Assembly: GCF_030272615.1 (NCBI RefSeq)
Contig: NC_081408.1
Location: 610,645,673 to 610,705,672, forward strand
Direction: 5' to 3'
Source: Cryptomeria japonica
Lineage: Eukaryota > Streptophyta > Pinopsida > Cupressales > Cupressaceae
Length of the DNA stretch: 60,000 nucleotides
In this document: positions 23,021 to 35,118 of the stretch, one piece after another
Position numbering within the stretch: the first letter of the stretch is position 1
Layout of the letters: the number at the start of each line of letters is the position of its first letter
Notes under the pieces: generated by a model
Seen by the model: the letters and a program-made list of their open reading frames with translations, nothing else
Told to the model about the DNA's origin: nothing
Databases searched by the model: none
Program-made: the position numbers and the translations under genes

Positions 23021-23654
23021 TAGCTTTGGGACATAGGGACCCAAAATAGATTTAGGAGATGGAGGGGAGGAATGTTTAGCTTGCATATCAGTGACTTTGG
23101 ATTCCATTCTAGATTTTTCTTTTGGATGCATTGCTTCTTTTTTCTTTGGGATCCACATTGTTTTTTATTTTGCTTCAATGGGCCTTTGTGGCCTTTGGGA
23201 TTCATTACATTTTTGTATCAGATTTTTCTTTGTGGGAGCATATCTTTTTGAGTGGACATGGTCATCGTTATATTGTTGTGGATGGTTAGCTTCATGCATT
23301 TTTCATTTGGCATCCAAACTATTGCTAGTAGCCTTGGAAGGAGTGTGTCAAGGTGTAAGGGATGGAGGGAAAATGGGTGAAGTGATAGATGTATGATGTT
23401 GGATGGAATGTGGGGATATATACCTTTATTGATCCTGATTGGGAATTAAAGGAGAATGATGTTTATGATGGGAGATGGAGATATGCGATTTGTGCATGAG
23501 GAGATGAGTGGGGCAAGATTGAGAATGGGGTTTTGGGACACAAGGGACCAAAATGGATTTAGCATGTGGGGGATATATGATGGTGGATTTTGGGATATAG
23601 GGACCCAAAATGGATTTAAAGGATGAAGGAGGAAGATGGATGGTTGTTTTGGAT

Positions 23655-23990
23655 TTATATGACAGAGGGGGGGGGAGATGGCGGAAAATGATTTGGAGGA
23701 ATGATGGGAAGATGTGAAGGGTGTGTGAAGGTGGGTTTGGAAGAATAACTAGATTTAATATTAGTTGTACCAACATTTTTTAATGAACTGCCTTGAGAAA
23801 TATAACCAAGACTATGAGACCTTGGATGTGCTTTAACATGGATGGGCTCCAAAGTACCTTGCTCGTGTAGGCCCAAGCCTTTACCTTGATAGTTCATTTT
23901 TTTGAGCATTTTATCTAACAAAGGATACTTGTTCCCTGGGTAACAATATGTGAGTCCTTTATTAGATGGAAGAGAATGGATGGTGTACAT
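23655..23990 (-). pseudogene. G-patch domain fragment
   Basis: Within 111 open codons, residues about 26-61 read Leu-Leu-Asp-Lys-Met-Leu-Lys-Lys-Met, Gly-Lys-Gly-Leu-Gly, Glu-Gln-Gly, Leu-Glu-Pro-Ile and Ser-Leu-Gly-Tyr. This is the spacing of a G-patch (hydrophobic-x-x-MG-x-x-x-G-x-GLG-x-x-x-QG-x-x-x-P ... GLGY). The tail is Ser/Pro-rich. G-patch domains bind nucleic acid or helicases. Asn replaces the usual first Gly. Confidence 0.6.
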
Positions 23991-24089
23991 GAGATGTTCT
24001 TATGCTGCTAGTGAACTGCCATGGATGAATGTAAGCAAAACAAGGGGATAAAGTGAAGGTGGTGGGATGGTTTGGATAGGAGGAAATAG

Positions 24090-24260
24090 AGGATCAAGAA
24101 GTGGAGTATATGGGACAAGAGGATCTTGAAATGGATGAGAGGATGATAAGGGATTGCGAGATGGGGTAGATGGGATGGTAGGATCATGATGTAGATGAAG
24201 AGAGGATAAGGGATCTTGAGATGGAGGAGGCGGAATGGTAGGATCTTCCTTTGGATCAAT
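24090..24260. repeat. 60-bp tandem repeat
   Basis: Units begin aggatc(a/t)(t/a)ga and start at 24120, 24180 and 24240 (period 60, a half copy before at 24090). Because 60 is a multiple of three, the minus-strand frame stays open through the repeat and gives 20-residue Pro/Ser/His units. Confidence 0.75.
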
Positions 24261-24355
24261 AAATATTTTAACATGCTCTAGAATAAGATCTTGGCATGAT
24301 GGGATTGGTGTGGATGGTGTGATGAGGGGTGAGTGGGTAGATTCTTAAGATGGGA

Positions 24356-24466
24356 TGGATGGAAGGATGAGAGGTTCATCGACTATGATAGACGAAGTGG
24401 ATGGAAGGATGGGAGGTTCATTGACTGGGGTAGATGGAGTGGATGGAAGGATGGGAGGTTCATCCT
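24356..24466. repeat. 42-bp tandem repeat, 2.6 copies
   Basis: Copies start at 24356, 24398 and 24440 with tggatggaaggatg(a/g)gaggttcat. The period of 42 keeps the minus-strand frame (14-residue units with Glu-Pro-Pro-Ile-Leu-Pro-Ser). Confidence 0.85.
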
Positions 24467-24609
24467 CCACGTCTACAAAATAGGACTCACAAAACAAACT
24501 AGCAATGTTTATCAAGTGCTCATCCTGAGTAGTTGTATCTAGAAAATGATGAATAGCCTATTGCATCAAACCACTAAAATCTCTAAAACAAGTGACTCAA
24601 AACTTAAAA

Positions 24610-24770
24610 GTAGCAATAGTAGATGTAGGAGTATCCTCAAATATAGATGAAATACTAGATGGAGGAGATGGTGTATCCTGAACTATAGATATGATAGTAG
24701 ATAGAGGATATGAATCCTCCTCAACTATTAATGAAATAGTAGATGGAGGAGATAAGGTGTCCTACGGATG
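24610..24770. repeat. Degenerate 42-48-bp repeats
   Basis: Three copies of gtatcct-aa-tatagatgaaatactagatggaggaga-like text, related in theme to the 42-bp repeat at 24356 but diverged. Confidence 0.5.
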
Positions 24771-25002
24771 CTATTATATGGCAAAAGGGATCCTAGGCTA
24801 ATCAAAGAATTAAACTAGATCAATCCTTCTCCCATACAACATTAGGATAAATGTAAATAGACTTGGCTACTCTCCTTAGGAGAGAGCTAAGCTACTCATT
24901 TTCAGACTCCTTTTTGTTGTTCTGCATGATGGGGATTGTTGAGTGTATGCAATGAACTATGCTAATGATGACTAAATTGAATAAGTTTAATATAATACAT
25001 AT

Positions 25003-25390
25003 TGTATAAGTTGATGGTAGAGCCAAATGATGCAACAATCATCTACAAGAAAATTACCTATCACACAAACAAGTTCAAGCAAAGATTAAATTCTCTATAA
25101 CAACTAGAGAATTTTGTATTATTGCACATATTGATTGAGATTCACAATTACAATGAATGAATGAATGAATCCTTATAAAATGATGAATGAAACCCTAGAT
25201 GCAAAATCCTAAAGGCTAGATTAAATGAGCATGCACCAAGTGTCACAATCTTAATGAATGAGACAACTTATGCTATTATTAGCTTAAGTAAATAAAAGGA
25301 AAAAACACCTAAGTTTAGCTTAAGTGAAAAATAATAATTAAACGACCTAATTAATAAATAATTAGATAAATTGTTCTAATTACTCCAACA
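25003..25390 (-). repeat. 3' LTR of the copia-type element
   Basis: On the minus strand it begins TGTTGGAGTAATTAG and ends CATCAACTTATACA. It shares with the other LTR long stretches such as attgattgagattcacaattacaatgaatga, with small indels. It has no ORF. Confidence 0.85.
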
Positions 25391-25400
25391 ACCCCCTTAA
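25391..25400 (-). other. Polypurine tract
   Basis: Reads cttaagggggt on the minus strand, directly before the 3' LTR: a primer site for plus-strand DNA synthesis. Confidence 0.65.
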
Positions 25401-28400
25401 GATTAACTTAAGGACAATATAAAAATCTAAAGATGAATGCAAATTTCATGCATGAATGAATCTTGATAATTAAGCCTGATTAGGTACTCATGTACAAACC
25501 AATGTAACTCTCACAATCAAAGAAAAGAAGAAAAACCCAATGGGACAAAACTCCTCTCCAAAAGAGAGAAAAATAAAATATTGTATTAGAGAAAGAAGGA
25601 GGACTCAATGTGACCCCCCAAGGATTGCTTCTTGACAATAGTACAATGAATGTCCCCCATGCGAGAGAGAAAATGAGGATAGGAATCCCCTGATGAAGAA
25701 GGAGCTTCTATGCCAATGATGAATGCCCGAAGACAGAACATGATCCACTTAGGAAGAAACAAATCCATAGGAGATATGAGAATCCACTCCCATAAACTGG
25801 AAGATTTAGGAATTCAATTCCAAATATATGATGATGTCTCTGCAAATTTTTCATGTGTTGCCAAGTCCTTAAATGATGAAGATGCCACAAACCAATCAGG
25901 TACATGCCTTATCACAATATGTTACATCCCTCTTGTGCCCTAATATTTTGATAAATTTTAATGCATTGATACATGATATTCTATATTGTTAAATGGTGAT
26001 TCATAATGCATATGAGAATGATTTTGTTCAAAATCGTTAAGTTTGAATGAGCTATTTTATCATGTTTAAACATGTTAGAGTTAATGATGAGATTCCAAAC
26101 TAATTACATGGTTTTGACCTAGTAGATGCAAGGAATTTGTTATCCTTCGAGAAGGGAGAGAAAGTATCATTGGGAACGAGAGGTAAATAGATGAAGGATC
26201 TAATGCTATTTGAAACCCTCAGTGTGTAAGTTATAGACTTGTTATGTTGAGTTAGGGTTAAGGGTGTGGTGTCACAAACTAAGTACCTATTTTGGTTAAC
26301 CCTGGACGGTTAGTCTAGTTGTTAGGGTTTTATAGAATTTTTATCTTGAACTCTAGCATCTTTTTAAATAAAACTTTAAAATTGCAAATACTTAGATAAA
26401 TAATTATGAATCCTTATTTAATTCTTTATATTGACAAAAACAATACATAAATGATTATGTATAAATAGAATAAGAGAATATATCTATATATACATAGTCA
26501 ATTATGTATTAGTTTGATTTATACAACGTACTGAATGGACCATACTTAAAGATAAAATATATGAATCATATTAAGTACCACATACCTTGTCATAATGTGA
26601 AGGAGTAATCGTTTTAGTTAGTGTCGAAATTAAGAGGTTTGTTATTGACTATGAAGTAGATATGTTGTGATTAAGCAACACACAGATAAGCATAGTGGAT
26701 GCCATTGCCTCCCTATTTTGGAGGAATCAGTTTAAACTCATCTTGACGATAAAAAATCCGATAAAAGGATTTGAAATTTCGGAGAAATGATATGAAACTT
26801 TCTTCAAATGCATTGAAATGTAAATAGCTGTTTGATTATTAAATAAAACTTGGGAATTTTGAAATCCGTATGTTAAAAAATGGAAAAGAGTAAGCTTTGA
26901 AAACTCACGGTTCTCATAATACAATTTTGAGAGTTCTTATTTTTGCTCACTGAAAAAAGGAAGCTTAAGTAGATAACCGCAAAAGAGAACAAAGGCCGAC
27001 AAGGGAGGCTTATTTTTTGAGATTAGATAGAGAGTTCAAATCAACCAAGCTTGGAAGGTAGGAAATTGTGCTTTTCTTATGCAATTGAAAAGAATTTAAC
27101 TATGATGAGAGGTAAATATAAGAAAGGCTTTCATTTACATAGTCGATAAATATTTTTAAGCTCATATCAATGCTTATTGTTTATCACATGGAGATGAATA
27201 TTTGAACATAAACATAGTTGAGATGTAGCTAAATTGTTTAGTAAAGGAAAACATACCTTGTTTGAAATTTTGATAAGTTTATCAAAAATATAAATAGACG
27301 TAAATTAATATGAGAAATTGTTATCATTACCAAGTTATGGTATCAAACATATTATTAAACTTAGAATTTCCTCAAAAAAGAAACATGGAATGCAAACAAC
27401 ATCTTTTGTTGAGATGAAAAGTTGCGACTCATTTGGAAGCTAGAGAAAATATAGTAAAGTTTAACCTGGAAAAGTGTAGTCATGGTTAGAACCAAGAATT
27501 ATACACACTGAACTGGTTCTTAGAATAGAACAATGGACGGAACTAATTAAAAATCAGAATTCAGTTCTAAAATTTTATGAAAGATTTAGCATAAAGTTTC
27601 TGTGACTGCTACAAATAATTAAACATTCTGACATGATGAGAATCTTGGAACAATATATAGTTGGAAAGATAATTTCAGCGTAGTGTTATATTGAATTCAC
27701 ATACCTGTGATCATGAGATAGAAGGTTTGCTAGCTCATGAGTACAATTATGAAACCAATAGATAATAACAACAAGTAATTAAATAAATAAAAAGTATTTC
27801 ATTGAGAATGATAGATAGCAATGTTCTTAAAGTCTATTTTTAAAGGTTAGGAGCATAAATTTAGAGCCTAGTAAGTCTAAAATTAAGTTAGTATGCAGTT
27901 AGCATAAGAGACAATCTTGATGGCTGAAAAACTAACACCAATTTTGGTCTAGCTGAGTAGGATGGTGAACCATGATTACATGCTTTAATCATGTTGCAAA
28001 CAAGTAAAACCTTTGGCCAAGGTGATGCTATGATAAGTATGTGTTTGTCAGTTCATATGGTCTAGATATACAACACAATCAGAGGTCATACTAGTTAGGA
28101 GCTACTATGGTGTGTGATGGATTAGGTTTGTGTAGGGTCAAACACCAATCTTAGATGGCATTAGATCTATCATCTATTTAGTGCTAGCAAAGGGGAGGCC
28201 CCTTCCAGTTGTAAGAGGCACGAGGGATTGTTAAGTCTATGGTTGGGTAGAAAATCACCCTGATGATACTTTCCCTCTTATCAAAATGTAGTGATACTTA
28301 ACGATTTAGAATGGAATCCAAGAATCAATAAATCCTAAACTACTCTTGTGCTAATTTATAATGTTGTTGATACTTTAGTTCTTATTCTATTTTAAGCATA

Positions 28401-28472
28401 AGTAATCATTCATGGTTATTTGTAGATATTGCAAGTTCTTTAGAAAAGTTAAATTTTCATTTCCTTTTGTTT

Positions 28473-28880
28473 CTAAAAAAAGTTGTAGCTATTTTCTTTA
28501 GTTTTTATTAAATTACTTTTCTTTATTCTTTTGTTGTATAAATAGCATGTTACACAATAGGTGACAAACAAAGAACCAATGGAAACTAATTTTGTGAGCA
28601 AGTTGCAAAGAGAAACATGATGTGACAATAGTTGTGCTATGACAATCATCAAATAGGAGAGATAAACCTCAAATGTGTCCTCCAAATTTGAAATTTGAGA
28701 TTCCAACAAATAGGAATCCCAATAAGGAAGACAAATAAATAAATTATCCCGCTTAACAAGAATAAGAGTCTCAATCAATGAAGGTACACCAACTATCTCT
28801 ATAGTTAGAGGAGCAACTTGAGGTTTTAATGCACTCTCAAGAAAGAGTTGAAAATCATAATGTGAGAAATTAGGATACAA
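28473..28880 (-). CDS. Hypothetical ORF inside the copia-type element
   Basis: 135 codons, starting ATG at 28880 and ending at 28473. The sequence is hydrophobic with several Leu/Ile/Val/Ser-rich stretches and no motif I know. It lies in the middle of an element that otherwise lacks coding sequence, so it could be a captured fragment or a chance ORF; at this AT content a 135-codon ORF is longer than usual but not decisive. Confidence 0.15.
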   Translation of the reverse strand: MYPNFSHYDFQLFLESALKPQVAPLTIEIVGVPSLIETLILVKRDNLFICLPYWDSYLLESQISNLEDTFEVYLSYLMIVIAQLLSHHVSLCNLLTKLVSIGSLFVTYCVTCYLYNKRIKKSNLIKTKENSYNFF

Positions 28881-30177
28881 CTAATTCTTATATTGATTGC
28901 TCCCACAATATTTACATCTACAACCCTTATACATGATTCAGTCATCAAGATAGTCTTCAAAATGGTACAAAAACAAAAAATCTCAATACAAATAGAAACT
29001 TACAAAGGAAAAGATTAAGATCTTTGAGTACCTTTTAATTTTTTTTTAGAAAAGGAATTGAGATCTAGATAGGGGACTTTGAGAGATTTTCGATGATATT
29101 TGGTTTTCGAAAAATGAAGTTCAGATGTGCAAGATATGGCCTTAGAAGCACAAAACTAAAGACTAAATTTGGAGGCTTGGTATGGAAAATTGGTGTTTAA
29201 TATAGAAAATCCATCTATAGATTTGGATTGGCACCAGAATTAGCTTTCCAATGATATATGGTTTGTGTGATTCTAAGCCTATATGCTCAAGTTATGAGTA
29301 ACAAACTAGAGGTAGGTCAATTAGGGTTTGAAGGCTTGAATTGGGTCAAAGGGTTAACTGACCGCTGATGTCAATAGAATATTCCTCTTCATTGGAAATA
29401 AATCCCTCGTAAAAATATTTCATTAGAATACTCTCCCTCTGTACAATTATATTCCCAAAAAGAATCCTTATCTCCAAAAATCTCCAGCTAAAAATAGATG
29501 CCTCATGAAATTTAGGGAAGGGCTAAATATAGGAGAAGAGCTGCCAAAATTGGTAAAAATCCTAGTATGCCCTGCATGCGTAGTGGTCAAGGTTGAATGC
29601 TAGTATGTCCATACTATTATTTAGGCTATAGAAAAGATTTGATGTAACCCAAAAAATTCACCTCCCTTTTCTTTGAAAAATTTAACAATTTTTTTTAATA
29701 ACTTTGAAAATATTAAGGAAAATTTTATTGAGCACTTAAGTTTTTTTTGTACAACAGATGGAAAATATTTTTAGGCGTACACAAGGGTATGAGTCCATAT
29801 GGTCATACGGATCCATATGGTACGCCACAAATTTTTGTGCCCCCTAAAAAAATTTGCAATTTTTTTTCTTGATCTCCAATTTTGACAAATTGACAGGCAT
29901 TTTTAGGGTTCTCAACTCTTTTGAGTGCAATGGAAATATATGTTTCACTCCTGAGTGCCAATATTTTTTAGCTAGCCTTGGATTTTCCCTCAATATTTGT
30001 GCCCTTAGCTAAATTGACCCAAAACTTTAACTACTTAGATTTTGACTAAATGACAATCAATCTTAGGGTCATGGGATGTTGTGAACACAATGACAACCTT
30101 TGTTTGAGACCAATGTGCATAGAAAAATCACCCAATGTTGGATCCCTCAAGCATGTGTATAGGAACTTGACAAATAT

Positions 30178-30189
30178 GCTTTGATACCA
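30178..30189 (-). other. Primer binding site (initiator-Met tRNA type)
   Basis: TGGTATCAAAGC on the minus strand, abutting the 5' LTR end with no gap. It is one base different from the usual TGGTATCAGAGC. Confidence 0.8.
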
Positions 30190-30572
30190 TGTAGAAGTTG
30201 ATGATACAACACATGTTCAACAAGAATCACTTGCAAGCAAAATGCTTGTCACAGAAAAGAGATCAAGCAAAGAATGTATGCTTTATAACAACCAAAAAAT
30301 TATGTATTATTGAACAAATTGATTGAGATTCACAATTACAATGAATGAATGGATCCTTATAAAAGGATGAATGAAACCCTAGATGCACAACCCTAAAGGC
30401 TAGATTAAATTAGCATGCGCCAAGTGTCAAAATCATAATGAATGAGACAACTTAAAGTATTATTATCCTAATTCAATAAAAGGAAAAAATACCCAAGTTT
30501 AGCTTAAATGAAAAAATAATTAAAGGGCCTAATAAATAGATAAATAAATAAAATATCCTAATTACTTTAACA
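30190..30572 (-). repeat. 5' LTR of the copia-type element
   Basis: On the minus strand it begins TGTTAAAGTAATTAGG and ends CATCAACTTCTACA, followed by the PBS. It is the direct partner of 25003-25390. Confidence 0.85.
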
Positions 30573-31890
30573 CATGTGATATATAACATAAAGGTAGATA
30601 TAGAAAGTAGATATGAGAAAGTGATACAAAGAAGAACCTAGTGCTTCAAATTGAAGCTAATGGCTAGGATGGTAGTGTGAGGCGCTAGAGTCTAGGTGCT
30701 ATGCAAACATGAATAGTGAATTAGAACAAACTCGATAAAGGTGTAGACACCTATCTTTAAAAACTTGGGGCAAAAGTGGTAGGACAATAGTGTTGGGCAC
30801 TAGCGTCTTTAAGTTTTTCTCAATTCAAAGTCTAATGATCTCTATTAGAGTCTAGTTTATCCTTGTATATCTCTATCATAGTTAGAATCACTTAGATTTA
30901 TGCATGTATACATGAAAGAGAGAAAAGGTTATGTTATACATGGGCTTGCATCGATCAAACCTTATGGTGGTGCTCCCACATCCACAATATTGATGATGGT
31001 GATGATGATAAATAGTGCATACTCTCAAGGAGGCAAAACAAATAACATAAATATTGTAATGATAAACATTACCTTAGATATGTAACAATTTCTTGGATTC
31101 CACACAAGGTGATGGAAAACTACTTCTTTGAATTCTTGGAAGTGTTTGTGCATAACATGATAATAATAATAAATAATAAATAATACTTGAGTATAGTCAT
31201 ATTTTATAGATTGTAGTGTGCTCTCTTGATAATTCCTCATTTGATTCTTCTATGTGATTGGTCTAGTTGTTTCTCTTTAGTTTTTCTATACTTTGTAAAA
31301 GGAGAAGGAAGTCACACTTTATACAACTAACACCTTTCCATGATAACTTTATAGGTTTAGGCCAACAATAAGGTCATTTTTGTTAAGAGCCCAAGGCAAA
31401 AATTTGAGTCTAAAAAATTGACATGTTTTATTTGGGACGCTAGTACTAGGTGCTACTGTCCTTGTGAAACTTAAGCTTTGAAAGGCCAAGAAATAGAGGA
31501 TTTGACAAAGTTTTCCAAACAAAATATAAAATAAGTACATTCACACATTATTAGGCATGTACACTAAATGGAAGTTAAACCTAGCATGAAATTGTGAGCA
31601 ATGATAATTTATGATGAGTTGAGACATTAGCATCTTTTTATTCCCAAAACTCATAAGTTTTTTTCTCATGTTTTGATTTATATGATGGGATAGTGATGAT
31701 GTATTAAAAGTTGATTATATGCATTTCAGATGTTAAGCTGAACCTATTAAATCATATTTTGTCTTTGCCAATTGTTCTTGCAGCCATGTGATTCATTCAT
31801 GTTGCCATGTGGATTGTCTTAAGCAATATCGTGTGTGAAATTAATATATGTTTTGATTAATTAAAATAGATGTGTATGTGCTTGTATGTT
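30573..31890. other. Spacer, no gene recognised
   Basis: AT-rich, with small ORFs only. Possibly includes the 5' end of the LTR upstream of the PBS at 32894. Confidence 0.4.
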
Positions 31891-31899
31891 CTTTCTTTT

Positions 31900-32889
31900 G
31901 AATTGTAGGAATAATTATGATGCCGTGGTGAAAGCTCTCTTGTCACGCCAATTGCAGTAATAGATTTTCAAGGAGGTGACTGAAAGATCAAATCAACGGA
32001 GAAGATGATGAACGTAAGGAATGATAGAGGAGAAGTAGGCATGCAATACTCATTGATGTCTGACTCAAGTGGGAATTGGTATTGTAAATACCACTATGCT
32101 ATGTTATGGCCGTGGTTTGGTTTAGATCCACATTATCAATGGCTTAACTCCGACTGTTTCCCTTCATGAATATTATCCACCTCTTCTCATCGACGTGATC
32201 TGTGTTGTAGGAAGTAGTTGTTTTCTTTTAAATAAGAATCTTTGTCTCTTTTCAGAGGTTAGAAAGAGAAGAGAAGAAAAAGAGCAGAAGGCTTAGAAAT
32301 AAAGTGACATAGCATTTTGAGTTTCTTTTGACTCTGAATAATGTGTTGACTTTTGAGGAACAATGAATAAAGATATGTTATTCTGAGCACTTAGAGTTAT
32401 TTTTGGAAGCTTGGAAGCACTCATCCAAGGGGGCTCACTTGGCGAGTGTTCCTATGCCTTTGTTAAAATTAGTTTTCTTCTTTAGCTACAATAGACCTTC
32501 TTGCATTGACTATTCCTGCAACCATTGGAAATAGATCCATTGACTGTTCCTACAACCAAAGCAAATAAAGTAATTCTTGTTTATCAGCTGTGGTCTTACT
32601 TAGTATTTCTTAAATGAAATTTATGTTAATGCAGCGCTTTTCCTGTAGCCATTTAGTCATTTCAATTCTTTCTTACCTTTCCTGCATAGATGTTAGTTGC
32701 TGCAGTAACGCAGGGTAGCTATCGCAGGAACTTAGTGCATATATAGTGCATATCCATTTCAAGTATTACGTCCCTGGGTTGACAATCAAATGAACACCAA
32801 CTATGGAGATAGTAACTTCACAGAGTGAATGTCCAAACTTTGGGTTGAGACTTTAACTATAGTTATTATTTTTATTGTTGGGCTGAACA
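31900..32889 (+). repeat. Probable 5' LTR of Athila/Tat-like element (left end unresolved)
   Basis: The sequence just before the PBS ends CTGAACA. An aataaa signal lies at about 32366 and an AT-rich TATA-like tttaaataag at about 32227, as expected inside an LTR. No partner copy exists in the window, so the left boundary is a guess. Confidence 0.35.
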
Positions 32890-32893
32890 TTTT

Positions 32894-32911
32894 TGGCGCC
32901 GTTGCCGGGGA
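32894..32911 (+). other. Primer binding site (tRNA-Asp type)
   Basis: TGGCGCCGTTGCCGGGGA is the PBS typical of Athila/Tat-group plant Ty3/gypsy elements and complements the 3' end of plant tRNA-Asp. It lies 4 bp after the LTR end. Confidence 0.9.
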
Positions 32912-33010
32912 TGGTGTCAAACTAAGACCCTGTTATGGTTATTATCTCTTTAGTTTTCAATTTAATTGTTTCTGATAGACCCGATTGTTAAATAATTTTT
33001 ATGAACCTCC

Positions 33011-35118
33011 ATGCATAGGCGAAGAAGAGATGCTCAAGGTAGATTCCTACCCAGTTATCCTAATCATGCAAGAATTGATCCCCCAGATGTAAATCCTTTT
33101 TCTGAACTTTATCAAACCCCAGAGAATTTGAACCATCCTGAATCTGAATTTCCTAAGAACAACCTCCATTTCCTTTTTGGACTTCGAGAAGAAGAACTTC
33201 ATCTAGTAAACTTCCCTAAAAGTCTAATGCAAGGAAATCCACCTCCTGGTGGGAATAATCCACCCCTACCTTTGGCACCAACATTTGAGTTTCCTATCTC
33301 TGATCAACATGATAATGCTAATCTCAAGAACATTCCAGCTTCTTCCCTCCCTAAATTATATGGATTAGTGATAGAGGATCCAGACACATTCCTGTTTGAG
33401 TTTGATGTTCTCTATAGGAGTTTTGATTGTACTTCAAATGCCCATAGACTCAAGATATTTCCTGCCACTCTGAAAGAATCATCTTTAAGATGGTTTATGA
33501 GCCTAGGGAGTAGCACAATTACTACATGGGATGAGATGAAGCGATTGTTTCTTGCAAAGTACAAGGATTATTGTAGAGGCATTGATCACCATGGGGATGA
33601 TATTTTTAGAATGACACAGAAAGAAGATGAGAGTCTTGAAGATTATCTAGAGAGATTCTATTCAGTGTCAAAAAGTCCAAGCATAACACACTAAATGAAG
33701 ATTCCCTCAAGCTGATATTTTTGAGAGGAATCAGTGATGAATGCAGTGATGCTTTGGATCTTATGGGAGGAGGTGATATAACACAATCCACATGGAATGA
33801 CATTGGATAATTTTTTTCGGAAGTATTCCAGATTTGCTTCTAAAAAAATAGGCATTTCAAGCTAGGAGTTTCTTCATCGACATCTGGTACTAGAGTTTCT
33901 AGAGTGAAACTTAGCCATTTGTTGAAGGACTTTAAGGAGGATATTATAAATAATATGGCTACTCAATTGGATACACTCTCAGCTAAGAAGAAGCATGAGG
34001 AAGTTGATATAGTTCTTGCAGAATTCTGCCCTCATTGTAGACAAAGGAAAAGAGATCGCAGATGTAAAATGGTTGTAAATATTGAAGTTCCTGACTTCAA
34101 GACAATACAAGGCGATGATGAAAAAGTTTTCTATGTTTCTCAAAGAAGGCCAAATTTTTAAAGACAAGGTATGCCTCTTGATCCACTTTGTTTTTCTGGT
34201 TATAGTGGATATTCCTATGCACCAAATAATCAATGACAATCACCATATGCTCAAAATTTTAGTAGTTATCCAAACTGGTATGGTCCTCAAGGCCAAGGGC
34301 AGAATTTTGCTAGTCAAACTCCACAGTGGCAGCAACCACAAGGAAATTGGTCTCTACCTCAGGGACAATGGCAATGATTTCAAGGAAATTGGGAACCTTC
34401 TCCTCAATGGAGGGGGAGTCAACCATGGACCAATCTGTCTTCTGGATATCAACAGCCTATTCAACAGCCACAACCACCGGCAATAATGCGTTCCCCTGCA
34501 ACCACTACTATTCCACCTAAACCCACATAGTTGCCCACTCAACCAATTCTGAATCCTAATAAAAAATCTCAACAACACCAACAAGTTTATTCATCTGATC
34601 CTAATCAATACCCAACCTATTCTCTATCTATAAGTGATATTCACCTCAGATCTGGGACAACTCCGCCTAATCCATCCCCTCCTATTGTAACTAAAATACC
34701 CAAAGAACAAGAAATCTCTAGTCCAACAGTCCCAATACCTCAAAAACAACAACTACCCCCATTTCCTCAGAGGTTGCAAGAAAAAGAGGTTCTTCCAGAA
34801 TAGGAGCAAGGTTTTGATATTATAGATCAACTGAAACATGTATGTGTTAAAATCCCATTATTACAAGCAATAAAGGATGTTCCTGTATATAGTAAGGAAC
34901 TTAGGGAAGCATGTCTAAAGAAGCCTGGCAGAAAGAAGAAAGATATGCAAATAGTGCATGCAATGGGTCAACTGGTAGATATTATGCTGGGAAAGGTTTC
35001 AATTCCTAAGTATGCTGATCCTGGTAGCCCTGTTGTGAATATAGTCATTAATAACACTCAAATAAAGAATGTTTTGATTGATTTAGGACAAGCCATTAAT
35101 GTTATGAAAACCGACAAC
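33011..35118 (+). pseudogene. Athila/Tat-like gag and start of protease
   Basis: ATG at 33011 about 100 bp after the PBS. Residues about 110-225 are the Retrotrans_gag fold (Ser-Leu-Pro-Lys-Leu-Tyr-Gly-Leu, Leu-Arg-Trp-Phe, Thr-Trp-Asp-Glu-Met, Phe-Leu-Ala-Lys-Tyr, Leu-Glu-Asp-Tyr-Leu-Glu-Arg-Phe). A frameshift at about 33660 moves the rest (Leu-Arg-Gly-Ile, then a Gln/Pro/Asn-rich region to about 34800) into other frames with several stops. At 35080-35091 the frame reads Asp-Leu-Gly-Gln, the aspartic protease site (usually Asp-Leu-Gly-Ala), and then coding ends abruptly. No RT or integrase follows. Confidence 0.8.

Larger units (their letters stand above)
22976..24560 (-). pseudogene. Proline-rich, G-patch-containing coding relic
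   Basis: Minus-strand frames across this block are rich in Pro, Ser and His and share recurring motifs. From high to low coordinate: repeated Glu-Pro-Pro-Ile-Leu-Pro-Ser units (24356-24480), repeated Asp-Pro-Thr-Ile-Pro units (24090-24260), a G-patch (about 23800-23940), and three copies of a Lys-Ser-Ile-Leu-Gly-Pro-Tyr-Val-Pro-Lys-like motif (near 23590, 23540 and 23035). There is no RT or integrase. G-patch segments occur next to the protease of some plant Ty3/gypsy polyproteins and also in host RNA-processing proteins, so either origin is possible. Stops and frame changes separate the parts. Confidence 0.4.
25003..30572 (-). mobile_element. Complete but coding-poor Ty1/copia-type LTR element
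   Basis: Two similar LTRs in direct orientation (25003-25390 and 30190-30572) bracket 4.8 kb. On the minus strand the 5' LTR is followed immediately by TGGTATCAAAGC (PBS, initiator-Met type) and the 3' LTR is preceded by AAGGGGGT (PPT). Flanks are catat and catgt, a target-site duplication with one difference. The interior has no recognisable gag, protease, integrase or RT in any frame; the longest ORF is 135 codons (28473-28880). It is therefore either a heavily decayed copia or a large non-autonomous derivative. LTR divergence suggests an old insertion. Confidence 0.8.
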
